Under the pieces are notes generated by a model. It saw only the letters and a program-made list of their open reading frames with translations. It was not told the DNA's origin and did not search any database. Below are positions 35,660-45,900 of a DNA stretch of 64,000 nt, in pieces. The position numbers and the translations under genes were made by a program. Origin of the DNA: JAIVJM01 sp963816985 (GTDB lineage: Bacteria; Acidobacteriota; Blastocatellia; Pyrinomonadales; Pyrinomonadaceae); assembly GCA_963816985.1 (NCBI GenBank), contig CAWFMF010000004.1:248001-312000 (forward strand), given 5' to 3'. Within the stretch, counting starts at the first letter, position 1; each line of letters starts with the position of its first letter.

Positions 35660-35782
35660 ACCTCGCGCCGCCCACACCCGAGCGTGCCAGCGCACCTTCT
35701 CTTGTGGCTTCTGACAAGAGCGATAACGCTGGTGTAGTTCTTCGGTTGTCAAATGTGGTTTGAGTTCGATTCGTCTCGCCAT
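35660..35782 (-). pseudogene. IS630-type transposase N-terminal fragment
   Basis: The first 37 codons (MARRIELKPHLTTEELHQRY, then RSCQKPQEKVRWHARVW) match the N-terminal helix-turn-helix of IS630-family transposases. The similarity stops abruptly near 35665, and the catalytic domain is absent. A remnant at the island edge. Confidence 0.6.
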
Positions 35783-35823
35783 GACGACTTTTTACTCAAA
35801 CACTCTTTTTATTGCAAGCTGGT

Positions 35824-35845
35824 ATTAGGCAGAATTCTGCCTAAT
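35824..35845. promoter_or_regulatory. Perfect palindrome, likely operator of the adjacent XRE regulator
   Basis: The core TTAGGCAGAATTCTGCCTAA is a perfect 20-base palindrome (22 with the flanking A/T). It lies 50 bases upstream of the XRE gene start. A related half-site pair, TTGCCTA/TAGGCAA, lies upstream of the second XRE gene at 56071. Autoregulation by the encoded repressor is inferred. Confidence 0.7.
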
Positions 35846-35894
35846 AGCAAGACTCTTAGGCGTCAATCCTGCACGCGAGGAGGTACCTCCTAGC

Positions 35895-36269
35895 GTGCGG
35901 GTTCTGCGTCAAAAAAAGAGGCCAAAGAGACTAGCAAGTAAATTGCTGCAAATTCGGCTAGGTCTCGGACTTTCACAGGGCGAAATGAGTAGACGCTTAG
36001 GCGGGGATGACACTGAACGTGCCTATATTTCCAAGTACGAGCGGGGGATATTAGAGCCACCATTACAGATTCTGCTCGAATATGCCCGCTTAATTTCTAC
36101 TACTGGCAGAGGGGAATTTCTGGAAGCACTTATAGACGATGCGATGGACTTACCAGATCACTTACCATCCATACCTAATAAGTATAATATAGTATCGCGC
36201 GCAATATGCACAGAAGCGAACACGCGCGTAAGGTTCAAGGCACGGGCGGGGCTGGCAAGGTTGCCGTGA
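35895..36269 (+). CDS. XRE-family regulator (left edge of island), 3' end replaced by IS1595 sequence
   Basis: A 124-residue frame from a GTG preceded by AGGAGGT. Residues about 10-75 are an XRE helix-turn-helix (LLQIRLGLGLSQGEMSRRLG, YISKYERGILEPPLQILLEY). The tail LIDDAMDLPDHLPSIPN is the conserved ending of this family. The final 22 residues are read from IS1595 remnant sequence, so the natural stop has been lost. It is paralogous to the regulator at 55736-56020. Confidence 0.8.
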   Translation: MRVLRQKKRPKRLASKLLQIRLGLGLSQGEMSRRLGGDDTERAYISKYERGILEPPLQILLEYARLISTTGRGEFLEALIDDAMDLPDHLPSIPNKYNIVSRAICTEANTRVRFKARAGLARLP

Positions 36270-36763
36270 TGGGATTGCTAGAGCGCGACGGCAAGGTGAG
36301 AGCCAAAGTGATAGACAACGCGCGGCAAGAGACGCTACACGCCGAAGTGAGAAGCAACGTCGAGCAGGGTGCGGAACTCTTCACTGACGGGTGGAAGGGT
36401 TATAGCGGTCTGCATCAGGATTACATCCATCAGGTGATAGACCACGCCGGAGAAGTACGTTGACGGTCAGATTCACACCAACGGGATTGAGAACTTTTGG
36501 AGTCTCTTAAAGAGAGGCATTCGCGGAACGTATGTGAGCGTCGAGCCGTTCCACCTGTTCAGATATTTAGACGAGCAGACCTTCAGATTCAACGAGCGCA
36601 AAGGGAAGGATGCTGATAGGTTCGTCCAGACCGTGAAGCAGATTGCCGGAAAGCGGCTGACCTTCGATGAACTTATCGGCAAGAAATCGGGTCACTGTTA
36701 CCAGAAGAAATCGCGGCATCAAGTAGTCTCAGATTTGTGTCCAGGAGCAGAGCACCTGAATTA
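36206..36763 (+). pseudogene. IS1595-family transposase remnant
   Basis: The C-terminal half of an IS1595-type transposase: KVAVMGLLERDGKVRAKVID, FTDGWKGYSGL and, after a frame change near 36460 (one extra G), KYVDGQIHTNGIENFWSLLK and YLDEQTFRFNERK. The N-terminal half is missing and the sequence is fused to the XRE gene. It is inactive. Confidence 0.85.
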
Positions 36764-36894
36764 AACATTTTAGAGTAGAGTCAGGTTCTTTGTTTTAAGT
36801 CCTTGTTATAGAGGAACGCATTGGCACTGACGTTGTTGATGAATCTCGTTTCCAACAACACAAACCTCCCTTACTCCGAAGCATGTATGAGTTC

Positions 36895-39800
36895 CTATCT
36901 TTTGTAGTAGGGAAGAGTCATCAAAAGGCAGTATGGAGCGTATTGCTGGTTACGAAAGAATCCCTCATGCTTTTTAAGATGTGCGAATTGCTCGGTAAGG
37001 CGGCGAGCCTCCGGCCCCGCGGCCGAACCGCATAGCATGCGCGAAACTGCCTTCCGATGTTCAGGGTCTTGATTAGCCAGTAATAGTTGTGTAGCCAAGT
37101 TGCCTGACAAGCTTTCAGGAATATCGCCGGGAAACTGAGTGCCGATAGCTATACCGACACCGAATGCACGTCCTTCGCGTGCAAGTTCCTGTAGACGAAT
37201 ACTTTCCCGGACACGCCAAGCCTCATCAAACACAAGGAGGCGCCGTAGCTCTCGCGGCTGTTCGCCTTTCAGAACATACCCGTGGAGGCGCACAATGATG
37301 AATTCAGATATCGCTGCCTTAATACGATCATCTGGCAGTCGATGCATATCGAGAACCACACAATCCTGAATCATCTGCTCAAACGTAGTGCTAGCAGACG
37401 ATACGTCAGGGAATAAATTCAGGTCGAAGAGTGGCGAAAGTCGATTGAGTAATGGCTCATTTTTGCTGTCTTCCTCAAGAAAACTCTTCACCTCATTGAA
37501 GCTCGGCACACTCGCAACCGAAGAAACCTTATGCCTTACTTCTGGCCTATTACCATGAGCTTCATACCTAGATGTAATGGCCTTTCTAAGTCTCGACTCT
37601 TGTTGGCTGCCTAGACTGAATATGCGAGTGAGGATGCTTACAAGTTCGTGTACTTGACGGATAGGCTGTGCTTCGCCGCGATCATCAGGTATTAATGTAA
37701 GAGGGTTAAAAGGCAACCCTTCTCGGTCAATATCGTACACGTTAAGCTTATGCTTCCGAGCAAAAGCGTCATCCGAATAGTCATTCTTAAAATCAAAAAT
37801 AGTCACTGGCAACCCCTGATCTGCTGCTTCTGCGATTAGGGTTCTCAAAATCTGAGTTTTCCCAGATCCGGGATCACCTGTTACAAGTAACCCGAAGTTA
37901 TTCAGCGGAGAGCCGGGCTTGTTCGGTTCCCAAAATACATCATAGCCCGCCGCAGATTCCCCGATTAGCACCTTCATATTCGGTGCCACTGGGGTTGAAG
38001 GCTGCGATTTTGAATCTTTAGCATCTGGGCCGTTAGGCGGAATGTCTTTAGTGGATTTAGATTCCTGCTTGGGAGAAGATGCGGCCTGCTCTTTTTTATC
38101 ATGCGAAAGGTTATTAACTGGTATAGAAGACCTACCGGAGTTAAGACCTGATGATTGTGAGCCACCTTGGGCGCGTCCCTCAATGATATCAACTACGCCA
38201 ATACGGTTCCCGGCGGAAGACTTAGACCAAGCGGGAATTCCAGGGGACTGTGAACTACTTCCGGCAACGATTTGGACGCGAAAAACAATGCCATCAATTG
38301 AGACTGGCCCCTTAGAGAATAGTTCCTCAAGAAGGCGCACGTAACGTCCCCGTTTGTCGCCCCCGTAAGGGCGTGAAGCAACTGCTCGGTATAATTGATC
38401 ACGCAGGATATCTCGTCTTGCTCGTAAAACGGGTGAGTTAGAAGCGTCGTCAAAGATTGCACGCAGAATTTGAATCGTTTGGTCTACTTGTATAACAGCC
38501 TTACCTTCAACGATGACACCACGCTTCTTTACGCCAGCATCCTCTGCATCGTGGGCCTTAACTTCGAGCGCCTCAACAATCAACCCATTTTCGGTTTGAC
38601 GTACTCCAAGTAAGTCCCCGCGCCTATCATCTGTCCCGACACCGAGTATCCATTGACGACTAGTCGGGTCGTCCAACGAAATAACTAGTGAGTCTGGGTA
38701 CACTTCCGAATACCACCTGTTAGCCGCTAGAACTCCAATCATGGCCTTAGCAGTTCGAGGATCTGCCAGCGAAACATCTGGGCGAGTTTTGGCTAGGGCT
38801 AGAACAGCTTCACCATTCAATAAAAAGAGTTGAGAGAGGATGCTCTTTCTCGTATCTTCATCAGCGACTAAACCAGCTGCGCGAACTGCATCGCCAATTA
38901 AGTCTTCTATCGTTTCAGGGTGAGCGGTGAATGTAACCACATCCCTTCCGCCATCCGTCCGCCAGTCAAGTCGCTCTGCACCGCCGATCCTTAGAGTCGG
39001 CTCTATGGCTTGGTCAACAACAATGGTCCAAACGCACGCTCTGGCAATGCTTTCAAGCTGACGAACATTCTGGCTCGCCCCCGATCTTCTACCAATAAAA
39101 TCAGTCTTGGGAATACCAAGCGTTTTGCAGAACATGTTGTGATATGTGGAGAAGGGTTCTGCATCACCGGCTAAAACTACATCAAGCCTATCGTCGAATG
39201 CGTCATACCGATATGCTCGCGGCACGACAAGTGGAGATAAAGCCGGAGGTTGTACCAGCCCAACTGCAATTCGCTCGCCGACCCCCGGATCAAAGACAAC
39301 CGCCAAGTGAGCAGAGTTATTCCTTAAATAGTCGGCAACGTCTTTGAGTGATCTCATTGCAGGTGCGACAGATAGCGAGCCTGCCTGGTCAGTAAGTTCT
39401 CGGGCAAGAGTATTGATTGCGTCATCCTCTTCGTCCGTAGAGTTATGCAGGGCACGTGTTCGAATCACGTATGCATGAACCGGAATGGCTTCGTCTTCGT
39501 TGAATGGATCCACAAGATCAAGCAGATCTTCCAATGCCCCTGACACGGAAGGAGGGTCAATCAGTGCCACACGAAGCCCAAATGCCGCATGCGGCATTAG
39601 CCGTATAAGCCGTTCAGCTACCTTAGCCAATGAACGGGCGCGGAATTTTCCAAGTTGCCTAGCAGTAGGCTCTCCAAAGAGGGGTAGAGTTGCGAATGAG
39701 CCCGTCGTTATGAAAGATCGTGGCCGGTCTAGTGCTGTCGTCTTCAACGCGAAAGGGCTCAGTACAATTTGGGGGCACACATTAGGGGGATCGGTTACGA

Positions 39801-41451
39801 GCGGCTCTAGAACATCTTGACCTATCTCCTGCAATTCGGCTTTATGTTGATTGAGTGTTGCAAGGAGTCCTGTCCAACGCCAGAGGTGAAATGGATGTGT
39901 CGGGGCAGCAATTGCAGTAAATTCGCCTCCAGCTTGAATGAAAGCGACATCTAGAGTAAGCGCACAAGCTATTAGTCTTCGAGACGCTTCGTCAGCTCCA
40001 CGCGCCTCAAGTTCCTGTGCGGTCTCATAAATCGCGGATAGCGCTCCTGCGTATGACGTGATTAGAGTTTCAGCTTGCTCCGCAAGTTCCTTGTCTCCAG
40101 CTAATGCGAGAAGTGGGTGATCTATAAGATCCGCTGCTCTCGCTAAAACCTTATTCCGCGCTTCTGCATAAGCTTCCCACCTATGTAGAACTGTCGCCGG
40201 AGCAAGGCCCCGATCTACCGCTCGTTTTAAGGTTCCCCAAACATGATGCTCTTCGGCAGGATTAAATTCCTCGATTACAGCGTCACCAGATGCCACGAGC
40301 CTTTGGGCGCTAACAAAATCAACAGCCTCAGGCGTAGTAATCAAACCTCCCCAAGCATCTTTTGTAAGAATTTGCCCGAAGAGTCCTGTGGCTTGAGTGG
40401 TTCCGACTTTAACCCGTGGAAGAATCGTACGCCTACCTACCGTAAGTTCTTCGGCATCTATTAAGCCTTCTGGGTCTGGCTCTATTGCTTCACTAAAACG
40501 TTTTGCAGCTACCCCTAGCCCTCGTCCATCAGCATTCATCACAAGGTCGAGAGCTAATGCATCGCCGTCAAGCCTTTCGCGTTTTACAGTAGGTTGTGGC
40601 GACGGCCTATCTATCCGCTCATTACTCGATTTAGCACGGAGTGTTTCCTCAATCTCTTCGAGAGTAAGGTTCCCCAGATCGCTGAAGTCGCCCGTGTTCT
40701 CAAAATTAAGTATGGCGGTTGCGCGAGCGGCCAATGCGTGCCGAGTTTCTATGAGGGACGACAGACTGTCCCGAAGTTTTGGCTGCAAGTTGCGGAGTGA
40801 ACGCACCAAATCAAGATTCTTCCGAACCACACGACGAGCGGAGGAACTACCTTGAGCATTGAATAGCGAAGTGGAAGGGATTAGCCCTAGCACTTTGACT
40901 TCTCTAGGCTCAACCTCCATGAGAGTGGCCTTACCCTTAGCAGCCGCGGCCTCAAGCAAACTTGCGAATTTGAACAGCGTTGATGTGGCGATATCCCCCG
41001 TACGCTCACCCACTGCCTTATAGAAGGCTACACGTTCAGGAGTATTTAGGAGGATTTGGCATCTTTGCAGAAGGGCTTGTCGAATATCTCTTGCTGTTAG
41101 CACCGGCACCACGGTACGCAGCGAATTCACCTTTGGCGTAGGGCCAAGGACTACGAAAATGCCAGGACACCCCTCTCGCGCGGCTTTATCATTACGCCAA
41201 CTGTTTGCCACAGCCGGGTTGGTAGTCACCTCTATATTCTTGGGCGTTCGGCCGATCTTGGTCTTAGTGCCGAGAAGTGCAATCCTAACTTTTGATGGGG
41301 CCGCAGCGTTTACAGCCGAAATAAAAGCTTGTAGGTCTATAGCAGGTACGTTCTCGACAAACACCCCAAGCCTACCTCCGCTGAATGCTTTGGCGACACA
41401 GAGTTCTGCAAGCACTTTAGCGGAGTAACTGTTATCAACCCCCATAGCCAT
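36895..41451 (-). CDS. DptH-like HerA/FtsK-type ATPase, third gene of the defence operon
   Basis: A 1518-residue protein. The C-terminal third is a HerA/FtsK-like motor with Walker A TGDPGSGKTQILRTL (about residue 1190), FDFKNDYSDDAF, Walker B RRLLVFDEAWRV (about 1408) and a final GIAIGTQFPGDIPES segment. Around residues 935-970, RRGDLLGV...LIVEALEVKAHD fits the D...ExK core of a PD-(D/E)XK nuclease. The N-terminal 900 residues are helical and unclassified. Layout and partners resemble DptH, the large ATPase of phosphorothioation-dependent restriction. It overlaps the upstream 501-residue gene by 17 bases. DNA translocation plus cleavage is inferred. Confidence 0.7.
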   Translation of the reverse strand: MAMGVDNSYSAKVLAELCVAKAFSGGRLGVFVENVPAIDLQAFISAVNAAAPSKVRIALLGTKTKIGRTPKNIEVTTNPAVANSWRNDKAAREGCPGIFVVLGPTPKVNSLRTVVPVLTARDIRQALLQRCQILLNTPERVAFYKAVGERTGDIATSTLFKFASLLEAAAAKGKATLMEVEPREVKVLGLIPSTSLFNAQGSSSARRVVRKNLDLVRSLRNLQPKLRDSLSSLIETRHALAARATAILNFENTGDFSDLGNLTLEEIEETLRAKSSNERIDRPSPQPTVKRERLDGDALALDLVMNADGRGLGVAAKRFSEAIEPDPEGLIDAEELTVGRRTILPRVKVGTTQATGLFGQILTKDAWGGLITTPEAVDFVSAQRLVASGDAVIEEFNPAEEHHVWGTLKRAVDRGLAPATVLHRWEAYAEARNKVLARAADLIDHPLLALAGDKELAEQAETLITSYAGALSAIYETAQELEARGADEASRRLIACALTLDVAFIQAGGEFTAIAAPTHPFHLWRWTGLLATLNQHKAELQEIGQDVLEPLVTDPPNVCPQIVLSPFALKTTALDRPRSFITTGSFATLPLFGEPTARQLGKFRARSLAKVAERLIRLMPHAAFGLRVALIDPPSVSGALEDLLDLVDPFNEDEAIPVHAYVIRTRALHNSTDEEDDAINTLARELTDQAGSLSVAPAMRSLKDVADYLRNNSAHLAVVFDPGVGERIAVGLVQPPALSPLVVPRAYRYDAFDDRLDVVLAGDAEPFSTYHNMFCKTLGIPKTDFIGRRSGASQNVRQLESIARACVWTIVVDQAIEPTLRIGGAERLDWRTDGGRDVVTFTAHPETIEDLIGDAVRAAGLVADEDTRKSILSQLFLLNGEAVLALAKTRPDVSLADPRTAKAMIGVLAANRWYSEVYPDSLVISLDDPTSRQWILGVGTDDRRGDLLGVRQTENGLIVEALEVKAHDAEDAGVKKRGVIVEGKAVIQVDQTIQILRAIFDDASNSPVLRARRDILRDQLYRAVASRPYGGDKRGRYVRLLEELFSKGPVSIDGIVFRVQIVAGSSSQSPGIPAWSKSSAGNRIGVVDIIEGRAQGGSQSSGLNSGRSSIPVNNLSHDKKEQAASSPKQESKSTKDIPPNGPDAKDSKSQPSTPVAPNMKVLIGESAAGYDVFWEPNKPGSPLNNFGLLVTGDPGSGKTQILRTLIAEAADQGLPVTIFDFKNDYSDDAFARKHKLNVYDIDREGLPFNPLTLIPDDRGEAQPIRQVHELVSILTRIFSLGSQQESRLRKAITSRYEAHGNRPEVRHKVSSVASVPSFNEVKSFLEEDSKNEPLLNRLSPLFDLNLFPDVSSASTTFEQMIQDCVVLDMHRLPDDRIKAAISEFIIVRLHGYVLKGEQPRELRRLLVFDEAWRVRESIRLQELAREGRAFGVGIAIGTQFPGDIPESLSGNLATQLLLANQDPEHRKAVSRMLCGSAAGPEARRLTEQFAHLKKHEGFFRNQQYAPYCLLMTLPYYKR

Positions 41452-42940
41452 CTCCCACGATTGTTACGCCGTCCGGGTAGCGACGAGCGAGCCCCATAAG
41501 TACGATCTCATTAATAAACAGTTCTGTGTTGGCCGCGAGTTGATCAATGTCAACGGGTAGACCTGCTTGTTCCAGATACGCAGCATCATCCCACTCACTG
41601 GAGCGTCGCCCGCCGACGATAAGACCGAACCTTTGCCACAACCGGGCTAAAAACTCATCTAAGTCAACCGCATCTCCTGCCGGCACACACGCACGCACTA
41701 GCATGTCTACTATGGGGACGCTCGGTCTAACACGTTTTTCCCTTGCGCGTCCCTGGAAGTGTGGGTAGAGCAATCCAACCTTACGACCAAGCCCTTGTAG
41801 AAAGCTCCTAGGGCCGCCTGACTCATACTCACGTGCATAACAATTTACAAGAGTATGGCCTAAAACAAGCGCCGGGCGCTTGCTCCCAAATTCCTTTAGT
41901 TTTGTAACAAAGCTTTGGTAACGTGTGTCGAGGTCGTCTTTGTCCGGTAAGTCGTGTGACTTCTTAGCTGTGCCGATGTGCCCTAGCAGAGAACGGATTG
42001 TGCGTCCATCCACCGTTGAAACTTCAAGGGTTTCATTGTCGCCTGTAAGCGGCAGACTATCTTCTATTCGCTGTCCCAAGCGGTCGCCGAGCCACCGTTC
42101 GAAACGGCTGTATATAGCATCTAGCGAGCGCTCACTTGTTAACGCGAGGTCACTGCGGCGATTACCCGCCAGCGCAACTAACGCTGGGGGACGGCTGTTC
42201 AGGTCGCCATCTGCGGCAAGGGCTTGTGCGTGCGCGTGTGTAGCAACGCATGCGAAATGAACTGCGCGCTGCAATGTGTGTAGCCTATTACCCTGTGCCC
42301 GTTCATGTGTGGCAAGGCAGTTTGCAGCTTCCCGAATGGCTTTGAAAATTTCGCGATTATGCTTGCGCTTACTAGCTTTTCCTAGTTTATTGGCATGCTT
42401 CGCCGCTTTAGGTTCTTGGGGAAGGAGCGGCCAGACTAGAATTGTTACTGGATCATCAGGCCGATTAGGTTCGACGCTACGCAGCACCTCGTCCGCCAAC
42501 GAATCACTGCCGTCCTCGGACGAGAGCAAAAACGCAGCAAACTCCCCGAGTCCCCGGTCATTATTATCACGCGTAGCCATTCGCCCAGTGGTCAGCGAGA
42601 AAGATGACAAGTCAGCTGACGGGAACAGGGCTTTGTCTGCGCCAAGCAGTCCGAGGACGTAGCGGCGCGTCCGCTCAAAGTCTTGTTGTGAGTGCGCCAA
42701 GTACCCGAGACGCTGCGCCCCTTCTCCACTAACAAGCGCCTCGAACGCTCGTCTGGCGTCAGGAACCTTACCGGCACTCCACCAAACAACAAATTGATTC
42801 AGTTCCCTCGTGTCGAAATATGCTTGCTGGACTGCACGCACTAACCCATTAGCGACATGCACTGGCTTAATCGCCCCGGATGCGGGTCGCCACCCGATGT
42901 CGTCATCGTAAACGTTATTAAGGATTTCTCCGATATGCAT
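41435..42940 (-). CDS. Unclassified 501-residue component in DptG position
   Basis: A mixed alpha/beta protein with no recognisable catalytic motif. Notable are GKASKRKHNREIFKAIREAANCLA near the middle and the C-terminal LFINEIVLMGLARRYPDGVTIV, which looks like a winged-helix end. It starts at MHIGEILNNVYDDD after AGGA, 12 bases past the DUF4338-ATPase gene, and overlaps the next gene by 17 bases, so all three are one operon. DptG is assigned by position and size only; sequence identity is not established. Confidence 0.65.
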   Translation of the reverse strand: MHIGEILNNVYDDDIGWRPASGAIKPVHVANGLVRAVQQAYFDTRELNQFVVWWSAGKVPDARRAFEALVSGEGAQRLGYLAHSQQDFERTRRYVLGLLGADKALFPSADLSSFSLTTGRMATRDNNDRGLGEFAAFLLSSEDGSDSLADEVLRSVEPNRPDDPVTILVWPLLPQEPKAAKHANKLGKASKRKHNREIFKAIREAANCLATHERAQGNRLHTLQRAVHFACVATHAHAQALAADGDLNSRPPALVALAGNRRSDLALTSERSLDAIYSRFERWLGDRLGQRIEDSLPLTGDNETLEVSTVDGRTIRSLLGHIGTAKKSHDLPDKDDLDTRYQSFVTKLKEFGSKRPALVLGHTLVNCYAREYESGGPRSFLQGLGRKVGLLYPHFQGRAREKRVRPSVPIVDMLVRACVPAGDAVDLDEFLARLWQRFGLIVGGRRSSEWDDAAYLEQAGLPVDIDQLAANTELFINEIVLMGLARRYPDGVTIVGDGYGG

Positions 42941-42952
42941 GATTGATTCCTG

Positions 42953-45900
42953 CTATAGGTTTACGTAAGTGCGATTGCGAATGTCCACAGCCACGCGATG
43001 ATTCGCTCCAGTATCCATATCAACCAACCGCACCTCGACCGTATCCTCCGAAGTATTACCAGTCAGCTTAGCGATACGGTCGAAGAATGCTGTGATTCTT
43101 GCCTCCGGCTCGCTACGGCGGAATGTAGATGGCATGCCCTGCTCTGCGGCGAGAAGCGCCGTTAAAATGGGCCGGTCAATACGTAAACCTGTGCTTGGCG
43201 GCGCTCCTTTGTGGCACAGGATGGCAAATGTAGGTTGATAGTCAGGGAACGCCTGAGATAATTCCTGGCGGAGTGTTGGGACAAGTATTTCCAGCTCATT
43301 ACTCGCCACTGATACACTACTAGCTGCGAAACGACTTGGCTGCGCGTCAAATCGGTGCGTAACCCATAGATGTAGGACATCGCTCCGTTCGTCATTTTTG
43401 TCGTAGAAGCGATTTAGAAGTCGCACGACCTTCTTCACGACAGTCGATGTACCGCGAAGCACTTCGACCATCAGTTGATCTACTGGTGCGCCTGACCTAG
43501 AGAGGATCGCCTCCCCTTGTACATGCTCAAATAGTGCCCGACGTTTGCGTGAGACAAACGCATCATGGCGCGCGTCCAGACTGTCCCCTAGTGAGGGCGC
43601 ATTCGCCAAGGGAGGCTCCCAATCATTTGAACTTTCTGCTCCCCGCCACAAAATATCATCTAGCAACGGAATAGTATTGAGATGGGGATCGAAGGACCTC
43701 AGTATGTCAAATAACGGCCCCTGACCACCTTCAAAAGCATTCTGCCAATACAATGTTCCTACTTCGCCTTCCTTGAAGTCCTCGCATTGATATCCATGAG
43801 AGAGCAAGTATGCCAAAAATCCTTGTACGTCACGCATGGTGGCGTGAAACCCCGTTTTAGAAATCATATCTAGTAAGCCTATAAGTCGATCTACAGCTCG
43901 GCCATATAGGCGTCCCACATTCATTTGCAGACCGCATGTGGTCTTCGGGCACCCCTCACACGGGGAAGACAGGTCTTGTAGTTTCTCTAGTGCCTGCCGG
44001 ATCACCTCACCCGAAAGGTTATTACGGAGGTTAAGGTCGATGACACATACAAGTCGGTCAGATGTTCTTTTCTGCTCACGGTACACGAAGGGATTCATTA
44101 GCTGACTTCGCGCCGCCTGCGCCCATGGTTTATTACCTGCGGCCTGAAGCAGATTTACTAGGATTCCTTCGTTTATGGCAATGGCAATACCCCGCCCCTT
44201 CCGTTTTAATACGGAGTCGATACGGCTAATAATGAAAGCGTCATCGCTCTCATTAGCGTCGAGTAACACCTCTACCTTCGCAGCTGCCAAGTCCGCTTCA
44301 AGTCGCCTCAAAAGGTGGGTCTTACCGTCTCCAGGATTGCCGGTTACAAAGATGACGCCTCCCTGCTTCGCTCGGGACCGCAAAAATTGGTCAAGCGTGG
44401 TTTCAATATGCAAGAGATTCACTGTCGAGGAATCATGGTGATCGGCGCACGCGGCGGTTGACCGATAGAGATTCTGGACGAGTTTGGGCTTACTCTTTGT
44501 GGGCATATGTACCTTCCGAGGCTGAGGGGGCAGAAGAGATACCGGCTCGGTGCCGGACTGCTCAAAAAGTGTTAGCTGAGCGTTGTCTGGTTGGGTTAGA
44601 TCGGCGCGCACCGATGCCGGACCCTGATACGCGATACGATCAAGAGCTGGCCGGTACGTTATGCGCGAAGCGAGCCAGCGGTTGAGCCATGCGTTAGCAA
44701 TGTCGTCGAATGAAGGGAGGATTGCGTTCGCGGTTTCATTCAGGCAAAGACAGTCCCTCGCCCCTGCAAACAGGTCAAGTGAATATACACGTCGCGGCGT
44801 GCTGTGCTTGAGTAGTCCATTACTGTCAAGACCTAGCCCGTCCAATGCTTCACGAACTTGCCTTAGACGCGGACTTTGCCCTTCGCCGAATACATTATTT
44901 ACGTTGCGGTGTCCTTTACGCTCTATAGATAGAGTTCGAAGCGTAGCAACAGTCTTTTCACCAAATTGTGTAGTTCCAAAACCGTCAGTAACGCCCAGGT
45001 CACGCCAATTGACAGTCCTCCCTCCATTGCCATTCGGGATATGAAGTTTCAGGCGATTATATTGGCTCGTGGCAAGTCCATAGAGGCTCGTAGTACCGAT
45101 CACACAAACATCAGCAGGGCGGAATACTGCCTGCCCGGCCATCTGAGATGCAATTTCGCTTGGACTGCGCGCATACCGCTTTGCATAAGCTTGTACGATC
45201 TCTGCACTTGCGACAGCTAATGCAGCCAATTTGCCGGCCAAGAGGTCGCCATAAGGCATTACCGCTCCACAGACATTGAGTTCTAGTACGCGACTTGCGA
45301 GTCCAACTTTACGAATTTCACGGGCGGCTATTGCGAATGCCCTCTTTAACTCACCCTCACTGTTGAGTACGGAGATATCAATGTCGTCTGTTAAATCTCT
45401 AAGAATCCGCTGGGCAAACAAAAGTTCCGCAAGTAGGTTCGCACGTTTCGCTACGAACAGAGGTGACGCGGATGCAGCCTTCCAGTCAGTGTCCCCTTTT
45501 TCATCTACCGGCAATTGCCTGAGTGATGTAACAATTCCCCCTTGCACGAGACGGTCATTGCGTTGCTGAAGAGCGATCTCGCGTCGCTTTTTCGCGTCTG
45601 AGGCGATAGCGAACAATCGGGCTTCCAATGTCGCCCCAGCCACGTCACCAATGTCACGCAAGATATCGTCAGATCGGATAAGGTCTATCCCTTCCTCCAA
45701 TGTTCGTAGCATGGAGGCACGAAGCCGCGGCCAAAAGGCAGGCTCAGTTTGGATACGTTGTGAGAGTGCGCGGGATGACCAGCCGATCTCGTCGTCGCGA
45801 AGCCGCAGTTGCAATGTAGCATTCGCAAGGGCACCTATAGCCATGATAGGTGCATTTTCCCTTGCCGCATTTCGAATAAGGAAAAAAAGACTGCGGCCAG

